From Aureimonas fodinaquatilis (GTDB lineage Bacteria; Pseudomonadota; Alphaproteobacteria; Rhizobiales; Rhizobiaceae), in NCBI RefSeq assembly GCF_008369445.1, contig NZ_VTWH01000001.1:124001-188000 (forward strand): 64,000 bases of DNA, written 5' to 3'. A program made the translations under genes and the position numbers. The notes under the pieces are model-generated. The model worked only from the letters and a program-made list of their open reading frames with translations, ran no database searches and was not told the DNA's origin. Positions 1 through 10,818 of this stretch are shown here, piece by piece (the stretch's first letter is position 1; each line of letters opens with the position of its first letter).

Positions 1-905
1 CAGGTCTGGCAGGTGATCTGGCGGGGGCTGTGCTGCTTGCAACGCGAAGCCCGATACTGTTGGCCCCGGCGATGAACCCGGCCATGTGGGCCCATGCTGC
101 AACCCGGCGCAATGTCGCCAGCCTGCAGGCGGATGGCGCGCACTTCATTGGCCCGGCGGTGGGTGAGATGGCTGAAGCCGGAGAGAGCGGACAAGGGCGC
201 ATGTCCGAACCGCTGGAAATCGTGGCCGCGGTTGAAGCTTTGCTGGAGCCGGAAGACAAGCCGCTTGCGGGCCGGCGCGCAGTCGTGACATCCGGCCCGA
301 CCCATGAGCCGGTGGACCCGGTGCGCTATATTGCCAATCGCTCGTCCGGGCAGCAGGGGCACGCATTGGCGGCTGCATTGGCGCGCCTTGGGGCGCAGGT
401 GACTCTTGTTTCCGGTCCGGTGGCACTTGCCGATCCGCGCGGTGTGGATGTTGTTCGGGTGGAAACAGCCAGAGACATGCTGGCAGCGGTGCAGAATGCG
501 CTTCCTGCCGATATTGGCGTGTTCGTTGCAGCGGTGGCCGACTGGCGTACGGCGGAAAACGCGGCTCACAAAATCAAAAAGCAGGGCGATGAGCCGCCGG
601 TCCTGCAACTTGTCGAAAATCCCGATATTCTGGCCACGGTTGGCCACGCAGCAAACCGACCTGCGCTGGTGGTTGGCTTTGCAGCAGAAACTCGAAATCT
701 TCTTGAAAATGCTAGGATCAAACTGGACAAAAAAGGTGCCGATCTGATTGTGGCCAATGATGTGTCGGGTACCATCATGGGCGGGACCAGAAATCAGGTG
801 CAGCTCGTATCCCGCAACGGCGTGGAGGCATGGCCCGATCTTTCAAAGGATGAGGTGGCGTTGCGCCTTGCCCGCCACTTCGCGAAAATGCTGGAGACTA
901 TCTGA
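1..905 (+). CDS. coaBC: Phosphopantothenoylcysteine decarboxylase / phosphopantothenate-cysteine ligase, 5'-truncated
   Basis: Bifunctional flavoprotein of coenzyme A synthesis: it ligates cysteine to 4'-phosphopantothenate (CoaB) and decarboxylates the product to 4'-phosphopantetheine (CoaC). The reading frame is open to the left edge (GLAGDLAGAV precedes the GTG at 30), so the N-terminal CoaC part is cut. Visible CoaC motifs are LAPAMNPAMW (the PAMNxxMW substrate-binding motif) and GESGQGRM. CoaB follows with VVTSGPTHEPVDPVRYI, NRSSG, the KIKK loop and VENPDIL. In the E. coli enzyme the lid motif is ACGxxGxGRM with an active-site Cys; here it reads EAGESGQGRM, so that Cys is absent, which may be normal in this lineage. 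The stop codon abuts the dut start directly (TGAATG), implying an operon. Confidence 0.95.
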   Translation, partial: GLAGDLAGAVLLATRSPILLAPAMNPAMWAHAATRRNVASLQADGAHFIGPAVGEMAEAGESGQGRMSEPLEIVAAVEALLEPEDKPLAGRRAVVTSGPTHEPVDPVRYIANRSSGQQGHALAAALARLGAQVTLVSGPVALADPRGVDVVRVETARDMLAAVQNALPADIGVFVAAVADWRTAENAAHKIKKQGDEPPVLQLVENPDILATVGHAANRPALVVGFAAETRNLLENARIKLDKKGADLIVANDVSGTIMGGTRNQVQLVSRNGVEAWPDLSKDEVALRLARHFAKMLETI

Positions 906-1352
906 ATGACCACTGTTCTGCGTGTTTTGCGTCTGCCTCATGCGGAAGGTTTGCCGCTGCCTCACTACCAGACCATGCAGGCCGCCGGAGCGGATATTGT
1001 TGCAGCTCTGGAAGAACCGCTGACAATTCCTCCGCTGGGCCGGGCCATGGTGCCGACCGGTCTGTGCTTTCAGATTGCCCCGGGCTTTGAAATGCAACTG
1101 CGACCACGCTCCGGGCTGGCCGCCAAATATGGCGTCACCTTGCTGAACACACCAGGAACGGTTGATTCGGATTATCGTGGAGAGGTTAAGGTCATTCTGA
1201 TCAATCTCGGAGCTGAACCATTTGTTGTCACGCGGGGCGAAAGAATAGCTCAGGCGGTGATTGCGCCGGTTTTGCAGGCGGATTATCTGGAGGTTGAATC
1301 GCTGGACGAAACCGCGCGTGGCGCTGGGGGGTTCGGCTCGACCGGTCGCTAA
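906..1352 (+). CDS. dut: Deoxyuridine 5'-triphosphate nucleotidohydrolase (dUTPase)
   Basis: Trimeric dUTPase of 148 residues that hydrolyses dUTP to dUMP and PPi, keeping uracil out of DNA and feeding dTMP synthesis. All five family motifs are present in order: [35 protein letters not shown] and the C-terminal [10 protein letters not shown] that closes over the active site. Length is normal. The ATG follows the coaBC stop with no gap, so translation is probably coupled; coaBC-dut pairing is common in proteobacteria. Confidence 0.97.
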   Translation: MTTVLRVLRLPHAEGLPLPHYQTMQAAGADIVAALEEPLTIPPLGRAMVPTGLCFQIAPGFEMQLRPRSGLAAKYGVTLLNTPGTVDSDYRGEVKVILINLGAEPFVVTRGERIAQAVIAPVLQADYLEVESLDETARGAGGFGSTGR

Positions 1353-1360
1353 TTCAGGAT

Positions 1361-2131
1361 ATGGTGATGGCCAAGGCGCACGAAACCAATGTTGAGAGCC
1401 AGTTTGGCCCGCAGGCTCAAGCCTATGTGGCCAGCAGCGTACACTCCAGCGGTGAAGATCTGGAAGCTTTGCGACACATGGCGGCTCAGGTTCGCCCGTC
1501 AAGGGCAATCGACCTTGGTACTGGAGGTGGGCATGTTGCTTATCTTCTGGCCGATCATGCTGCCAATGTCACCGCGGTTGACCTGTCTGCCGAAATGCTG
1601 GCTGCCGTGGCACAAACTGCCGCAAAACGCGGACTGGGCAATATTGAAACTGTGCAGGCCGCTGCCGAGGCACTGCCTTTTGCGCCGGGCCATTTTGATA
1701 TGCTGGCCTGCCGCTATTCCGCCCATCACTGGGCAGATTTTGCGGGCGGTTTGCGGCAGGCAAGGCGCGTACTGGCCACCGATGCCCCAGCGGTGTTTAT
1801 TGATGTTGTTGCCCCCGGGGCGGCGTTGCTGGACACGCATTTGCAGGCAGTTGAGCTGTTGCGCGACACGTCCCACGTTCGTGATTACACTTTGGCCCAG
1901 TGGCTGTCGGCTTTGGGGCAGGCAGGCTTTGCAGCACAGTCCAGCAGAATTTTTCGTGTCAGAATGGATTTCCCGGTCTGGATTGAGAGAATGCGCACAC
2001 CACCCGGCCTGGTGGATGCGATACGCGCATTGCAGAATGCTGCGCCAAAGCCGGTGCGGGAGCATTTCGCGATTGAGCCGGATGGCTCTTTTCTGCTGGA
2101 TGTCGCATTGATTGAAGCCCGTGCACTGTGA
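1361..2131 (+). CDS. Class I SAM-dependent methyltransferase
   Basis: Predicted 256-residue soluble methyltransferase of the UbiE/YcgJ (Methyltransf_11) type. The SAM-binding motif I is AIDLGTGGGHVAYLL, followed by the acidic motif II region VTAVDLSAEMLA and the FDMLACRYSAHHW segment that follows beta-4. The substrate cannot be read from sequence; UbiE-like small-molecule methylation is only a family analogy. It starts 8 nt after dut and is probably the third gene of the coaBC-dut transcript. An ATG at 1367 is an alternative start. Confidence 0.8.
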   Translation: MVMAKAHETNVESQFGPQAQAYVASSVHSSGEDLEALRHMAAQVRPSRAIDLGTGGGHVAYLLADHAANVTAVDLSAEMLAAVAQTAAKRGLGNIETVQAAAEALPFAPGHFDMLACRYSAHHWADFAGGLRQARRVLATDAPAVFIDVVAPGAALLDTHLQAVELLRDTSHVRDYTLAQWLSALGQAGFAAQSSRIFRVRMDFPVWIERMRTPPGLVDAIRALQNAAPKPVREHFAIEPDGSFLLDVALIEARAL

Positions 2132-2186
2132 CCGGCAATTGTGTATAACTATAAATAATATCGTATAGTACAAAGGTGCCTGTGCT

Positions 2187-2804
2187 GTGACCATTGCTGC
2201 TTTTCTTGCCTACTGCCTTGCTCTGGGAATCGCTGCTGCCATTCCAGGCCCGGGAATCATCGCGTTGGTCGGCCGGGCGCTGGGGTCGGACTTTCGCTCG
2301 TCGCTCACCTTTCTTGTGGGTCTGGCGTTGGGCGATGTCTTTTATCTCATGGCCGCATGTTTCGGTCTGTCGCTTCTGGCCGAAGTTCTGGGCGATGTGT
2401 TCACCGTTATTCGCTATGGTGCGGCTGCCTATCTTTTGTATCTGGCCATACGGCTGTGGCGGGCATCAGGTGACAAGCTGGTTGTTGCGGAATCGGTCAG
2501 GGAAAAGCCCTTGGCCAGCATGCTGTCCGGCTTTGCCGTCACATTGGCCAACCCCAAAACCATTTTCTTCTATCTGGCTCTGTTGCCAACGTTGATTGAT
2601 CTGCGAGCGATTGATGGCATGGATATTTCCGTGCTGGCGGTTGTCAGCTTTGCAATTGTATATATTGCATTGCTGCCCTATGCGGCGCTTGCCGCGCGTG
2701 CGCGGTACTTTCTACGCACGCCAAGGGCTTTGAAACGCATGAACCGTGGCGCAGCCGCTATTCTGGCTGGCGCGGCACTCTGGACAGCAAGCCGCGGGAC
2801 GTAA
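2187..2804 (+). CDS. LysE/RhtB family amino-acid exporter
   Basis: Inner-membrane protein of 205 residues with the LysE/RhtB layout: hydrophobic segments throughout and the N-terminal signature AIPGPGIIALVGRALG, then a LANPKTIFFYLALLP segment typical of the family. Such proteins export amino acids or related metabolites; the substrate is not predictable. The start is GTG at 2187, with GGTG a short distance upstream. The 55-nt gap after the methyltransferase is AT-rich (ATAACTATAAATAATATCGT) and may hold a promoter, so co-transcription is uncertain. Confidence 0.85.
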   Translation: MTIAAFLAYCLALGIAAAIPGPGIIALVGRALGSDFRSSLTFLVGLALGDVFYLMAACFGLSLLAEVLGDVFTVIRYGAAAYLLYLAIRLWRASGDKLVVAESVREKPLASMLSGFAVTLANPKTIFFYLALLPTLIDLRAIDGMDISVLAVVSFAIVYIALLPYAALAARARYFLRTPRALKRMNRGAAAILAGAALWTASRGT

Positions 2805-2920
2805 AGTTCTTCCACCGGAAAAATTTTGCGTCATCCCGTAAGGGATTGGATGGTTGATCCTCGGCAAGGCGCGGGTCATACCCTAGATTAAGCCGCAGAA
2901 AAAACCGGAGAGGACGCTTT

Positions 2921-3940
2921 ATGAGCGACGCCATCAACAACCAACAGGCCCGCACGCATGGTCGCGGACGTGTTTACAACTCCATTCTGGACACGATTGG
3001 CGATACACCGCTGGTCAGGATTGATCGTTTTGCCGCTGACAAGGGTGTGAAGGCGGTTCTTCTGGCCAAGCTTGAATTCTTTAATCCCATCGCCTCGGTC
3101 AAGGATCGGATTGGCGTTGCCATGCTGGAAAAGCTTGAAGCAGATGGAATTGCCATTCCAGGCAAAACGGTGCTGATTGAGCCAACATCCGGCAATACCG
3201 GAATTGCGCTGGCATTTGCCGCAGCAGCAAAGGGCTATCGGCTGATTTTGACCATGCCGGAAACCATGTCGGTGGAGCGGCGCAAGATGCTGCGGCTTCT
3301 GGGCGCAGACCTTGTGCTGACGGAAGGTGCCAAAGGCATGAAAGGCGCGATTGCCAAGGCCGAAGAGTTGAAGGCCGAATTGCCGGATGCCGTCATTCCG
3401 CAGCAGTTTGAAAATCCTGCCAATCCACAGATTCATCGGGTCACAACGGCGGAAGAAATCTGGAACGACACGGGCGGCAATGTTGATATTCTGATTTCGG
3501 GCATTGGCACCGGCGGTACCATCACCGGCGTCGGGCAGGTGCTTAAGGCACGCAAGCCGGATGTGCGCGTGGTTGCTGTCGAACCCGAAGCGTCACCCAT
3601 CCTGTCGGGTGGAAATCCTGGCCCGCATAAGATTCAGGGCATTGGCGCGGGGTTTGTGCCAGGGGTTCTGGATACAGGAATTTTTGACGAGGTCGTCAAA
3701 GTCTCCAACGATTCCGCCTTTGAAAATGCGCGTCTGCTGGCACGGCTTGAAGGCATACCTGTTGGCATTTCTTCGGGTGCAGCGCTGACGGCAGCCGTTG
3801 AGGTTGGCAGCAGGCCGGAAAATGCCGGCAAAAACATTGTCATCATTATCCCGTCTTTCGCCGAAAGATATCTTTCAACGGCATTGTTTGACGGGCTGGG
3901 TGACGACCCCGCACCACCATCACCGGCACCGTCCATCTGA
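2921..3940 (+). CDS. cysK: Cysteine synthase A (O-acetylserine sulfhydrylase)
   Basis: PLP enzyme that makes L-cysteine from O-acetylserine and sulfide. The PLP lysine lies in [11 protein letters not shown], the substrate loop in [11 protein letters not shown], and the phosphate-binding Gly loop in [18 protein letters not shown] near the C-terminus also matches the family. The 339 residues are slightly longer than E. coli CysK owing to N- and C-terminal extensions. A strong ribosome site (CCGGAGAGGA) precedes the ATG. The 116-nt upstream gap shows no recognisable riboswitch. Confidence 0.95.
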   Translation: MSDAINNQQARTHGRGRVYNSILDTIGDTPLVRIDRFAADKGVKAVLLAKLEFFNPIASVKDRIGVAMLEKLEADGIAIPGKTVLIEPTSGNTGIALAFAAAAKGYRLILTMPETMSVERRKMLRLLGADLVLTEGAKGMKGAIAKAEELKAELPDAVIPQQFENPANPQIHRVTTAEEIWNDTGGNVDILISGIGTGGTITGVGQVLKARKPDVRVVAVEPEASPILSGGNPGPHKIQGIGAGFVPGVLDTGIFDEVVKVSNDSAFENARLLARLEGIPVGISSGAALTAAVEVGSRPENAGKNIVIIIPSFAERYLSTALFDGLGDDPAPPSPAPSI

Positions 3941-3943
3941 CCT

Positions 3944-4000
3944 GAAGCACCTGTCGTTGAAACGGTCACGTTTCAGCGCGGAAGACAAAGCGCCAAACCA
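3944..4000 (+). repeat. Dispersed palindromic repeat, copy A
   Basis: Copy of the intergenic family described at 28127. The first palindrome is GTTGAAACG (3956-3964) / CGTTTCAGC (3969-3977), followed by the linker GAAGACAAAGCGCCAAAC. It lies just after cysK. A clear second hairpin of the family is not evident, although an unrelated strong hairpin follows at 4038. Confidence 0.7.
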
Positions 4001-4037
4001 ATCCGGCTTGCGCTGACCTTCAGGTAAATTTCAGCTT

Positions 4038-4073
4038 GCCACTTCAAACCTGCCTTTCAGGTCCAGAAGTGGC
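4038..4073 (+). terminator. Strong two-tier hairpin between cysK and the ICMT-like gene
   Basis: GCCACTTC (4038-4045) pairs with GAAGTGGC (4066-4073), and inside it ACCTG (4048-4052) pairs with CAGGT (4058-4062). It ends 10 nt before the downstream ATG and has no T-run, so it could be a processing or regulatory hairpin rather than a terminator. Confidence 0.5.
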
Positions 4074-4083
4074 AGGCAGAGTC

Positions 4084-4704
4084 ATGATTGCAGTTTTTCA
4101 ACAGCGCAAAAGAATTCAATTTCTTTGGCTGATATCGCCTCTGGCGGTTTTTCTCGCGCTCTATTCACGCAGCGCATGGCCCGCGGGCAGTGTTACGGCG
4201 GACCTTCTCCGGTTCAGCGGATTGGTCCTCATACTTCTCTGCATTGCCGGGCGCTGCTGGGCGTCTCTCTATGTCGGCGGGCGGAAAAACCGGCATCTGG
4301 TAACCTCTGGTCCATATGCCCACTCACGAAACCCGCTCTATCTTTTTTCAGCCTTTGGTCTGGCTGGCGTCGGGCTTCTATATGGGTCTCTGTTGCTGTC
4401 TTTCCTGCTGTTTGCACTGGCATACGCAGTTTTCAGATTTGTGATCGCCAGGGAAGAGGTGGCACTGCAGGCCATTTTCGGTACGGAATATCTGTATTAC
4501 CAAACTGCGGTGCCGCGTTTCTTCCCGCGAATACTTCCCGAGGCACAAAGAACCACGCAAGTTGATCTGGTCGAATTCAGTCCGCCCGCTCTGCGCCGAA
4601 CCGCAATTGACGCGTCATATTTTCTGATGGCGCTGCCAGCAATAAATGTCATACAGCGGCTGCAAAGCGCGCAGATCATTCAGCCGCTGTTTGCCTTTTA
4701 TTGA
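4084..4704 (+). CDS. Isoprenylcysteine carboxyl methyltransferase-like membrane protein
   Basis: Multi-pass membrane protein of 206 residues with the ICMT/PEMT-type motif: YVGGRKNRHLVTSGPYAHSR followed by NPLY, then FVIAREE and VPRFFP. Family members methylate lipids or prenyl-cysteine, but many bacterial ones are uncharacterised. I chose the ATG at 4084 over 4036 because the upstream codons run through the hairpin at 4038. The gene ends 22 nt before the likely start of the response regulator and may be co-transcribed with it. A clear paralogue lies at 59827-60429 on the other strand; both share GGRK, GPYAxxRNPLY, the REE and PRFFP motifs and a C-terminal LY/FY. Confidence 0.7.
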   Translation: MIAVFQQRKRIQFLWLISPLAVFLALYSRSAWPAGSVTADLLRFSGLVLILLCIAGRCWASLYVGGRKNRHLVTSGPYAHSRNPLYLFSAFGLAGVGLLYGSLLLSFLLFALAYAVFRFVIAREEVALQAIFGTEYLYYQTAVPRFFPRILPEAQRTTQVDLVEFSPPALRRTAIDASYFLMALPAINVIQRLQSAQIIQPLFAFY

Positions 4705-4726
4705 TCCGCTGCACTGGATCGCACCT

Positions 4727-5380
4727 TTGAAAATTCTGCTTATCGAAGATGATGCCCTGATTGGCGATGCGGTGAAAACCATGTTGATGCGCGAGCGTCA
4801 TGCGGTGAACTGGCTGCGCAATGGCGTGGATGCGGCCGACGCTTTGCTCACCGACGCGTTTGACCTGGTTGTGCTGGATCTGGGGCTGCCGGGCATGGAT
4901 GGACTTGAAGTGCTGGCGCGCGCTCGCGCGGCGGGCAATCGCGTGCCGCTGCTTGCGCTGACAGCACGAGATTCTGTTGAAGACAGAATTACCGGATTGA
5001 ACAGTGGGGCGGACGATTATCTTGTCAAACCATTTGACATGCAGGAGCTGCTCGCGCGCTGCAATGCGCTGGCGAGACGTCAGTTCGGCCTGCCGGAGAT
5101 CCGGCTGGCAATCGGTGGAATTTCCTTGAGCGTTGATACGCACAGCCTTGAGGTGGATGGTGTCGGCACGGCCATATCGCCACATGAATTCACCGTGCTC
5201 CAGTTCATGATGGAGCGTGCAGGGCGTGTGGTGACCAAAGGCCAATTGACCGATCTGTTATATGGCTGGGATGAGGGAGCGGAAAGCAATACCATCGAGG
5301 TTTATATTTCGCAGCTTCGCAAGAAAATCGGGGTCAGCAGAATCCGGACATTGCGGGGTGTGGGGTACATGCTTTTATGA
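4727..5380 (+). CDS. OmpR/PhoB-family response regulator
   Basis: Two-component transcription factor of about 217 residues. The receiver domain starts MKILLIEDDALIGD; the phospho-acceptor is Asp51 in LVVLDLGLPGMDG, with the conserved Thr in LLALTARDS and Lys in DDYLVKPFD. A winged-helix domain follows (SPHEFTVLQFMM, EVYISQLRKKIG, RTLRGVGYML). I place the start at the TTG at 4727, because the receiver fold begins exactly there; an ATG at 4646 would overlap the upstream gene. Its stop overlaps the kinase start (ATGA at 5377-5380), so the pair is translationally coupled. The signal and targets are unknown; the family resembles QseB/TctD. Confidence 0.9.
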   Translation: MKILLIEDDALIGDAVKTMLMRERHAVNWLRNGVDAADALLTDAFDLVVLDLGLPGMDGLEVLARARAAGNRVPLLALTARDSVEDRITGLNSGADDYLVKPFDMQELLARCNALARRQFGLPEIRLAIGGISLSVDTHSLEVDGVGTAISPHEFTVLQFMMERAGRVVTKGQLTDLLYGWDEGAESNTIEVYISQLRKKIGVSRIRTLRGVGYMLL

Positions 5381-6726
5381 AAATGCTCCCGGCTTACTCG
5401 CTGCGCCGCAGGCTGTTTGTATGGCTGTTCGGCATATTGTCGGCGGTCTGGCTCGCCGCTTCAGGGCTGGTTCTCTGGGCCGCTCTGGGCGCGGTTGACG
5501 AGGCGGACCGGGGGCAAACTGCCCATTTTGCCACTGCGCTGGCCACCAGCTTCTCAAGCGAAACGGCACCTGCCGCAGAGGTGGTGGGCGATGACGAATA
5601 TATGCGGGATGGCGTTGATAATTACTTTGTGGTTGTGCGCCGAGGGGCTCAGGAAATCTACAGGTCCAGCAACACCCCGGATGGACCGATCCCATCGGAT
5701 AGCACCGCGCGCATTATCGACAGTGCAGGTTTGGACTGGCGAACTTCGACAAGAGCCAGCCCCAACGGCGATGTGCTGGTCACTGTGGGCTTGTCTGCCG
5801 GGGAAGCGAAATTTGATGCTTTGGGCACAATGCTGGGTGTTGCGCTGCCAATGCTGCTTGGATTTGCCGCGCTTTTAACTGCGACAGTGCTGGCAGTGAC
5901 ATGGGGGCTGCGCCCGCTGACTTTGTTGAGCGAGGAGATCACCGGGCGTTCTGCGCGCCAGTTGCAGCCGCTGAGCGCGGCGGAAGCACCCGCAGAACTG
6001 CAGCCGATCATGAACAGTCTCAACGATCTTTTTGCCCGGCTGGCAACAGCGATGGATAAAGAGCGCCGGTTCATTGCCGACGCATCGCACGAGCTGCGCA
6101 CGCCGCTGGCGGCCATTAAAGCGCAGTTGCAGGTGGTTGACCGTTCGCAGGCCGACGGTGAAATGCTGGCAACACTGGACAAGGTGCACAGTGGCCTGGA
6201 CAGGGCCACCCGGCTTGTGGAGCAATTGCTGTCCTTGGCCCGGATTGAGGCGCTGCAGGGCGCGCATGCAGCAGAACTTGTCGATCTGGATCATGTTGCG
6301 GGGCTGGAAGTTGCAGAGAGCTTTCCGAATGCCGTCGCGTTGGATGTGGAACTGGAATATTCCGGCATGCCGGCACGGATCATGGCAAGGGAAACGGAAA
6401 TATCGGTTCTGGTGCGCAATCTCATTGACAATGCGATACGCCATTCAGGACCGGGAGCGCAGGTGGTCGTTTCCACTGGCGCTGATGAGCAGTTTTCCTG
6501 GGTACAGGTTGAGGATTCCGGCGACGGGATGGATGCGGCAGAGCTGAGCACTGCGTTTGACAGGTTCTGGCGCGGCACATCCGCCAGAGGCAGCGGCTCG
6601 GGTCTGGGTCTTTCAATTGTGAGCTCAATCGCTGGCCGCTACGGCGGGCAGGTCAGCCTTGCCCGATCGGTGTTGCTGGGCGGGCTTCATGTTCGGGCAG
6701 TCTTCCCTGCGTCTTCCGCAGACTGA
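5377..6726 (+). CDS. Sensor histidine kinase, partner of the upstream regulator
   Basis: Membrane-bound histidine kinase of 449 residues. A transmembrane helix near residues 10-35 and a second one near 150-178 flank a periplasmic sensor region. The H-box is RRFIADASHELRTPLAAI with His238; the N-box is NLIDNAIRHSG; G-boxes are DSGDGMD and GSGSGLGLSIV. The layout is that of QseC/TctE-type kinases. The last 74 nt overlap the 3' end of the P450 gene on the opposite strand. Confidence 0.92.
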   Translation: MKMLPAYSLRRRLFVWLFGILSAVWLAASGLVLWAALGAVDEADRGQTAHFATALATSFSSETAPAAEVVGDDEYMRDGVDNYFVVVRRGAQEIYRSSNTPDGPIPSDSTARIIDSAGLDWRTSTRASPNGDVLVTVGLSAGEAKFDALGTMLGVALPMLLGFAALLTATVLAVTWGLRPLTLLSEEITGRSARQLQPLSAAEAPAELQPIMNSLNDLFARLATAMDKERRFIADASHELRTPLAAIKAQLQVVDRSQADGEMLATLDKVHSGLDRATRLVEQLLSLARIEALQGAHAAELVDLDHVAGLEVAESFPNAVALDVELEYSGMPARIMARETEISVLVRNLIDNAIRHSGPGAQVVVSTGADEQFSWVQVEDSGDGMDAAELSTAFDRFWRGTSARGSGSGLGLSIVSSIAGRYGGQVSLARSVLLGGLHVRAVFPASSAD

Positions 6727-8077
6727 CCCGCATAGGCAGACCCCCACGCGGCTGAACAGTGATTTTCTGCACTGGATAAGGTGCTGTCGCGCCCACATAA
6801 TCGAAACGCAAATGTTGCATCAGACACGCGAGGGCAATGACCCCTTCGTGCATTGCAAAGCTTGAGCCAATGCAGACACGCGGGCCGACGCCAAAGGGCA
6901 GATATTGGTAGCGGTCAATCTGGCTTCGTGCCTCTGGCAGGAAGCGCTGGGGCATGAAGTGGCCAGGCCTGTCCCACAGCAGTTCATGGCGGTGCACCAG
7001 CCACGGCATGACCAGCAGCGAAGCCCCAGCCGGAATATCCATGTCGCCGACACGATCCTGTTGAAGGGCGGTGCGGTTCAGCGAAGGCGCCGGTGGATAC
7101 AGGCGCATGGCCTCCTCCAGCGCGGCGCGGGTGCGTGGCAGTCTGTCCAGCCAGCTTGCCGGATCACCCGGGCTGGCAAGCTGCGCGTCGATTTCCTGTT
7201 CCACGAGCTGGCGTTCCGCCGGGGACTGGCTCAAAAGATACAGCGTCCAGCCCAGCGCACGGGCCGTCGTTTCATGGCCCGCACCAATGAAGGTAATGAT
7301 GTTGTCTTCAATCTCGGACCGGGACAAACCATCGGCCTGCAGCAACAGTGTCAAAAAGTCCTGCGGCGCACGGTCGGGGTGCTGGCGCAGCAACTCGGCA
7401 CGCTTTTCCATTGTTCCGGCAATCAGGCGGCGGAAATAATTGGTCGAGCGGCGGCCAATCAAGCGGTTGATGCGCGGCAGAAAGGCAGGTGCATCCAGTA
7501 TATCCAGCGGGTCAACACGGCCCATGCGCGCCAGAAATTTGTCCATGGAATGCGCAAATTCTTCTGGCTCTCCGGTAATGTCGTCGGAAAACAGCGTTGC
7601 CTGCAAAATGCCGTAGGTCAGAAGCGTCATCTGAAACGCCACGTCTATTGTTTCGCCGGAGCGCGCGGCCAGCTCCTGCGCAAATGACTGGCTCTTCTGC
7701 TGCATGGCGGGGGTCAGAGCTGCAATATTGCGCGGGGTGAACACCGGCGCAAGCGAGCGCCTCGTGCGTTTCCACAACTCGCCTTCCGCTGTCAGCAGCC
7801 CATCGCGAAGCATGGGGCGCAAGACCCTCTGGCGCAGAGGCTGCATGACATAGTTGGCAGCGTTTTCCACCAGACAATGGCGAATGCCTTCCGGATCATT
7901 GACAATGATGGTGGGAACACGCAGCCAGTTGGCCCGCAGATATGGCTCCTTGAAGGCACGGCTGCCCCAGATCTCTATTGGATTGCGCGACGCGGTCCAG
8001 ACAAAGCCAAGCATGCCAAGGGGGCGGGTGTGCGGCACCGGTGCGGGTGCCAGGAACGGCTGGGTCATACTGTCCAT
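6653..8077 (-). CDS. Cytochrome P450
   Basis: Heme-thiolate monooxygenase of about 474 residues. Signatures: I-helix oxygen-activation motif GAGHETTARALGW, K-helix ExxR in EEAMRLYPPAP, and the heme-binding loop FGVGPRVCIGSSFAMHEG with the axial Cys. No membrane anchor or reductase domain is fused, so it needs external redox partners; none lies nearby. The substrate is unknown. The frame is open upstream to 8194, but ATG at 8077 (MDSMTQPF) or 8068 gives a normal N-terminus; no start has a good ribosome site. About 20 residues after the usual GLPMRVSLR end lie within the overlap with the kinase gene. Confidence 0.9.
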   Translation of the reverse strand: MDSMTQPFLAPAPVPHTRPLGMLGFVWTASRNPIEIWGSRAFKEPYLRANWLRVPTIIVNDPEGIRHCLVENAANYVMQPLRQRVLRPMLRDGLLTAEGELWKRTRRSLAPVFTPRNIAALTPAMQQKSQSFAQELAARSGETIDVAFQMTLLTYGILQATLFSDDITGEPEEFAHSMDKFLARMGRVDPLDILDAPAFLPRINRLIGRRSTNYFRRLIAGTMEKRAELLRQHPDRAPQDFLTLLLQADGLSRSEIEDNIITFIGAGHETTARALGWTLYLLSQSPAERQLVEQEIDAQLASPGDPASWLDRLPRTRAALEEAMRLYPPAPSLNRTALQQDRVGDMDIPAGASLLVMPWLVHRHELLWDRPGHFMPQRFLPEARSQIDRYQYLPFGVGPRVCIGSSFAMHEGVIALACLMQHLRFDYVGATAPYPVQKITVQPRGGLPMRVSLRKTQGRLPEHEARPATPIGQG

Positions 8078-10689
<2,612 letters not shown>

Positions 10690-10717
10690 TCACCCGGCCA
10701 GAGGCTGACACTCCATA

Positions 10718-10755
10718 AACCCCGGAAGTTGGACATCAACTTTCGGGGTTTTATT
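10718..10755 (+). terminator. Intrinsic terminator of gyrB
   Basis: Arms AACCCCGGAAGTTG (10718-10731) and CAACTTTCGGGGTT (10737-10750) form a 14-bp stem with one G-U pair and a GACAT loop, followed by TTATT. It lies 28 nt after the gyrB stop, between convergent gyrB and nhaA. Confidence 0.88.
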
Positions 10756-10818
10756 CTGGGGCCTTGTCGTGTCGTTGAAACCAATACGCTTCGACGACCA
10801 TTGAACCAGGAGCTTCAA

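Noticed and set aside
2805-2920. SAM-II or other riboswitch before cysK
   Set aside because: The gap lacks the conserved SAM-II segments and shows no other known aptamer pattern.
6905-7687. 260-codon plus-strand frame inside the P450 gene
   Set aside because: It is antisense to a gene with complete P450 motifs and has no family features of its own.
10765-10800. Another copy of the dispersed repeat after gyrB
   Set aside because: TCGTTGAA/TTCGACGA is a short imperfect inverted repeat without the flank or linker of the family.
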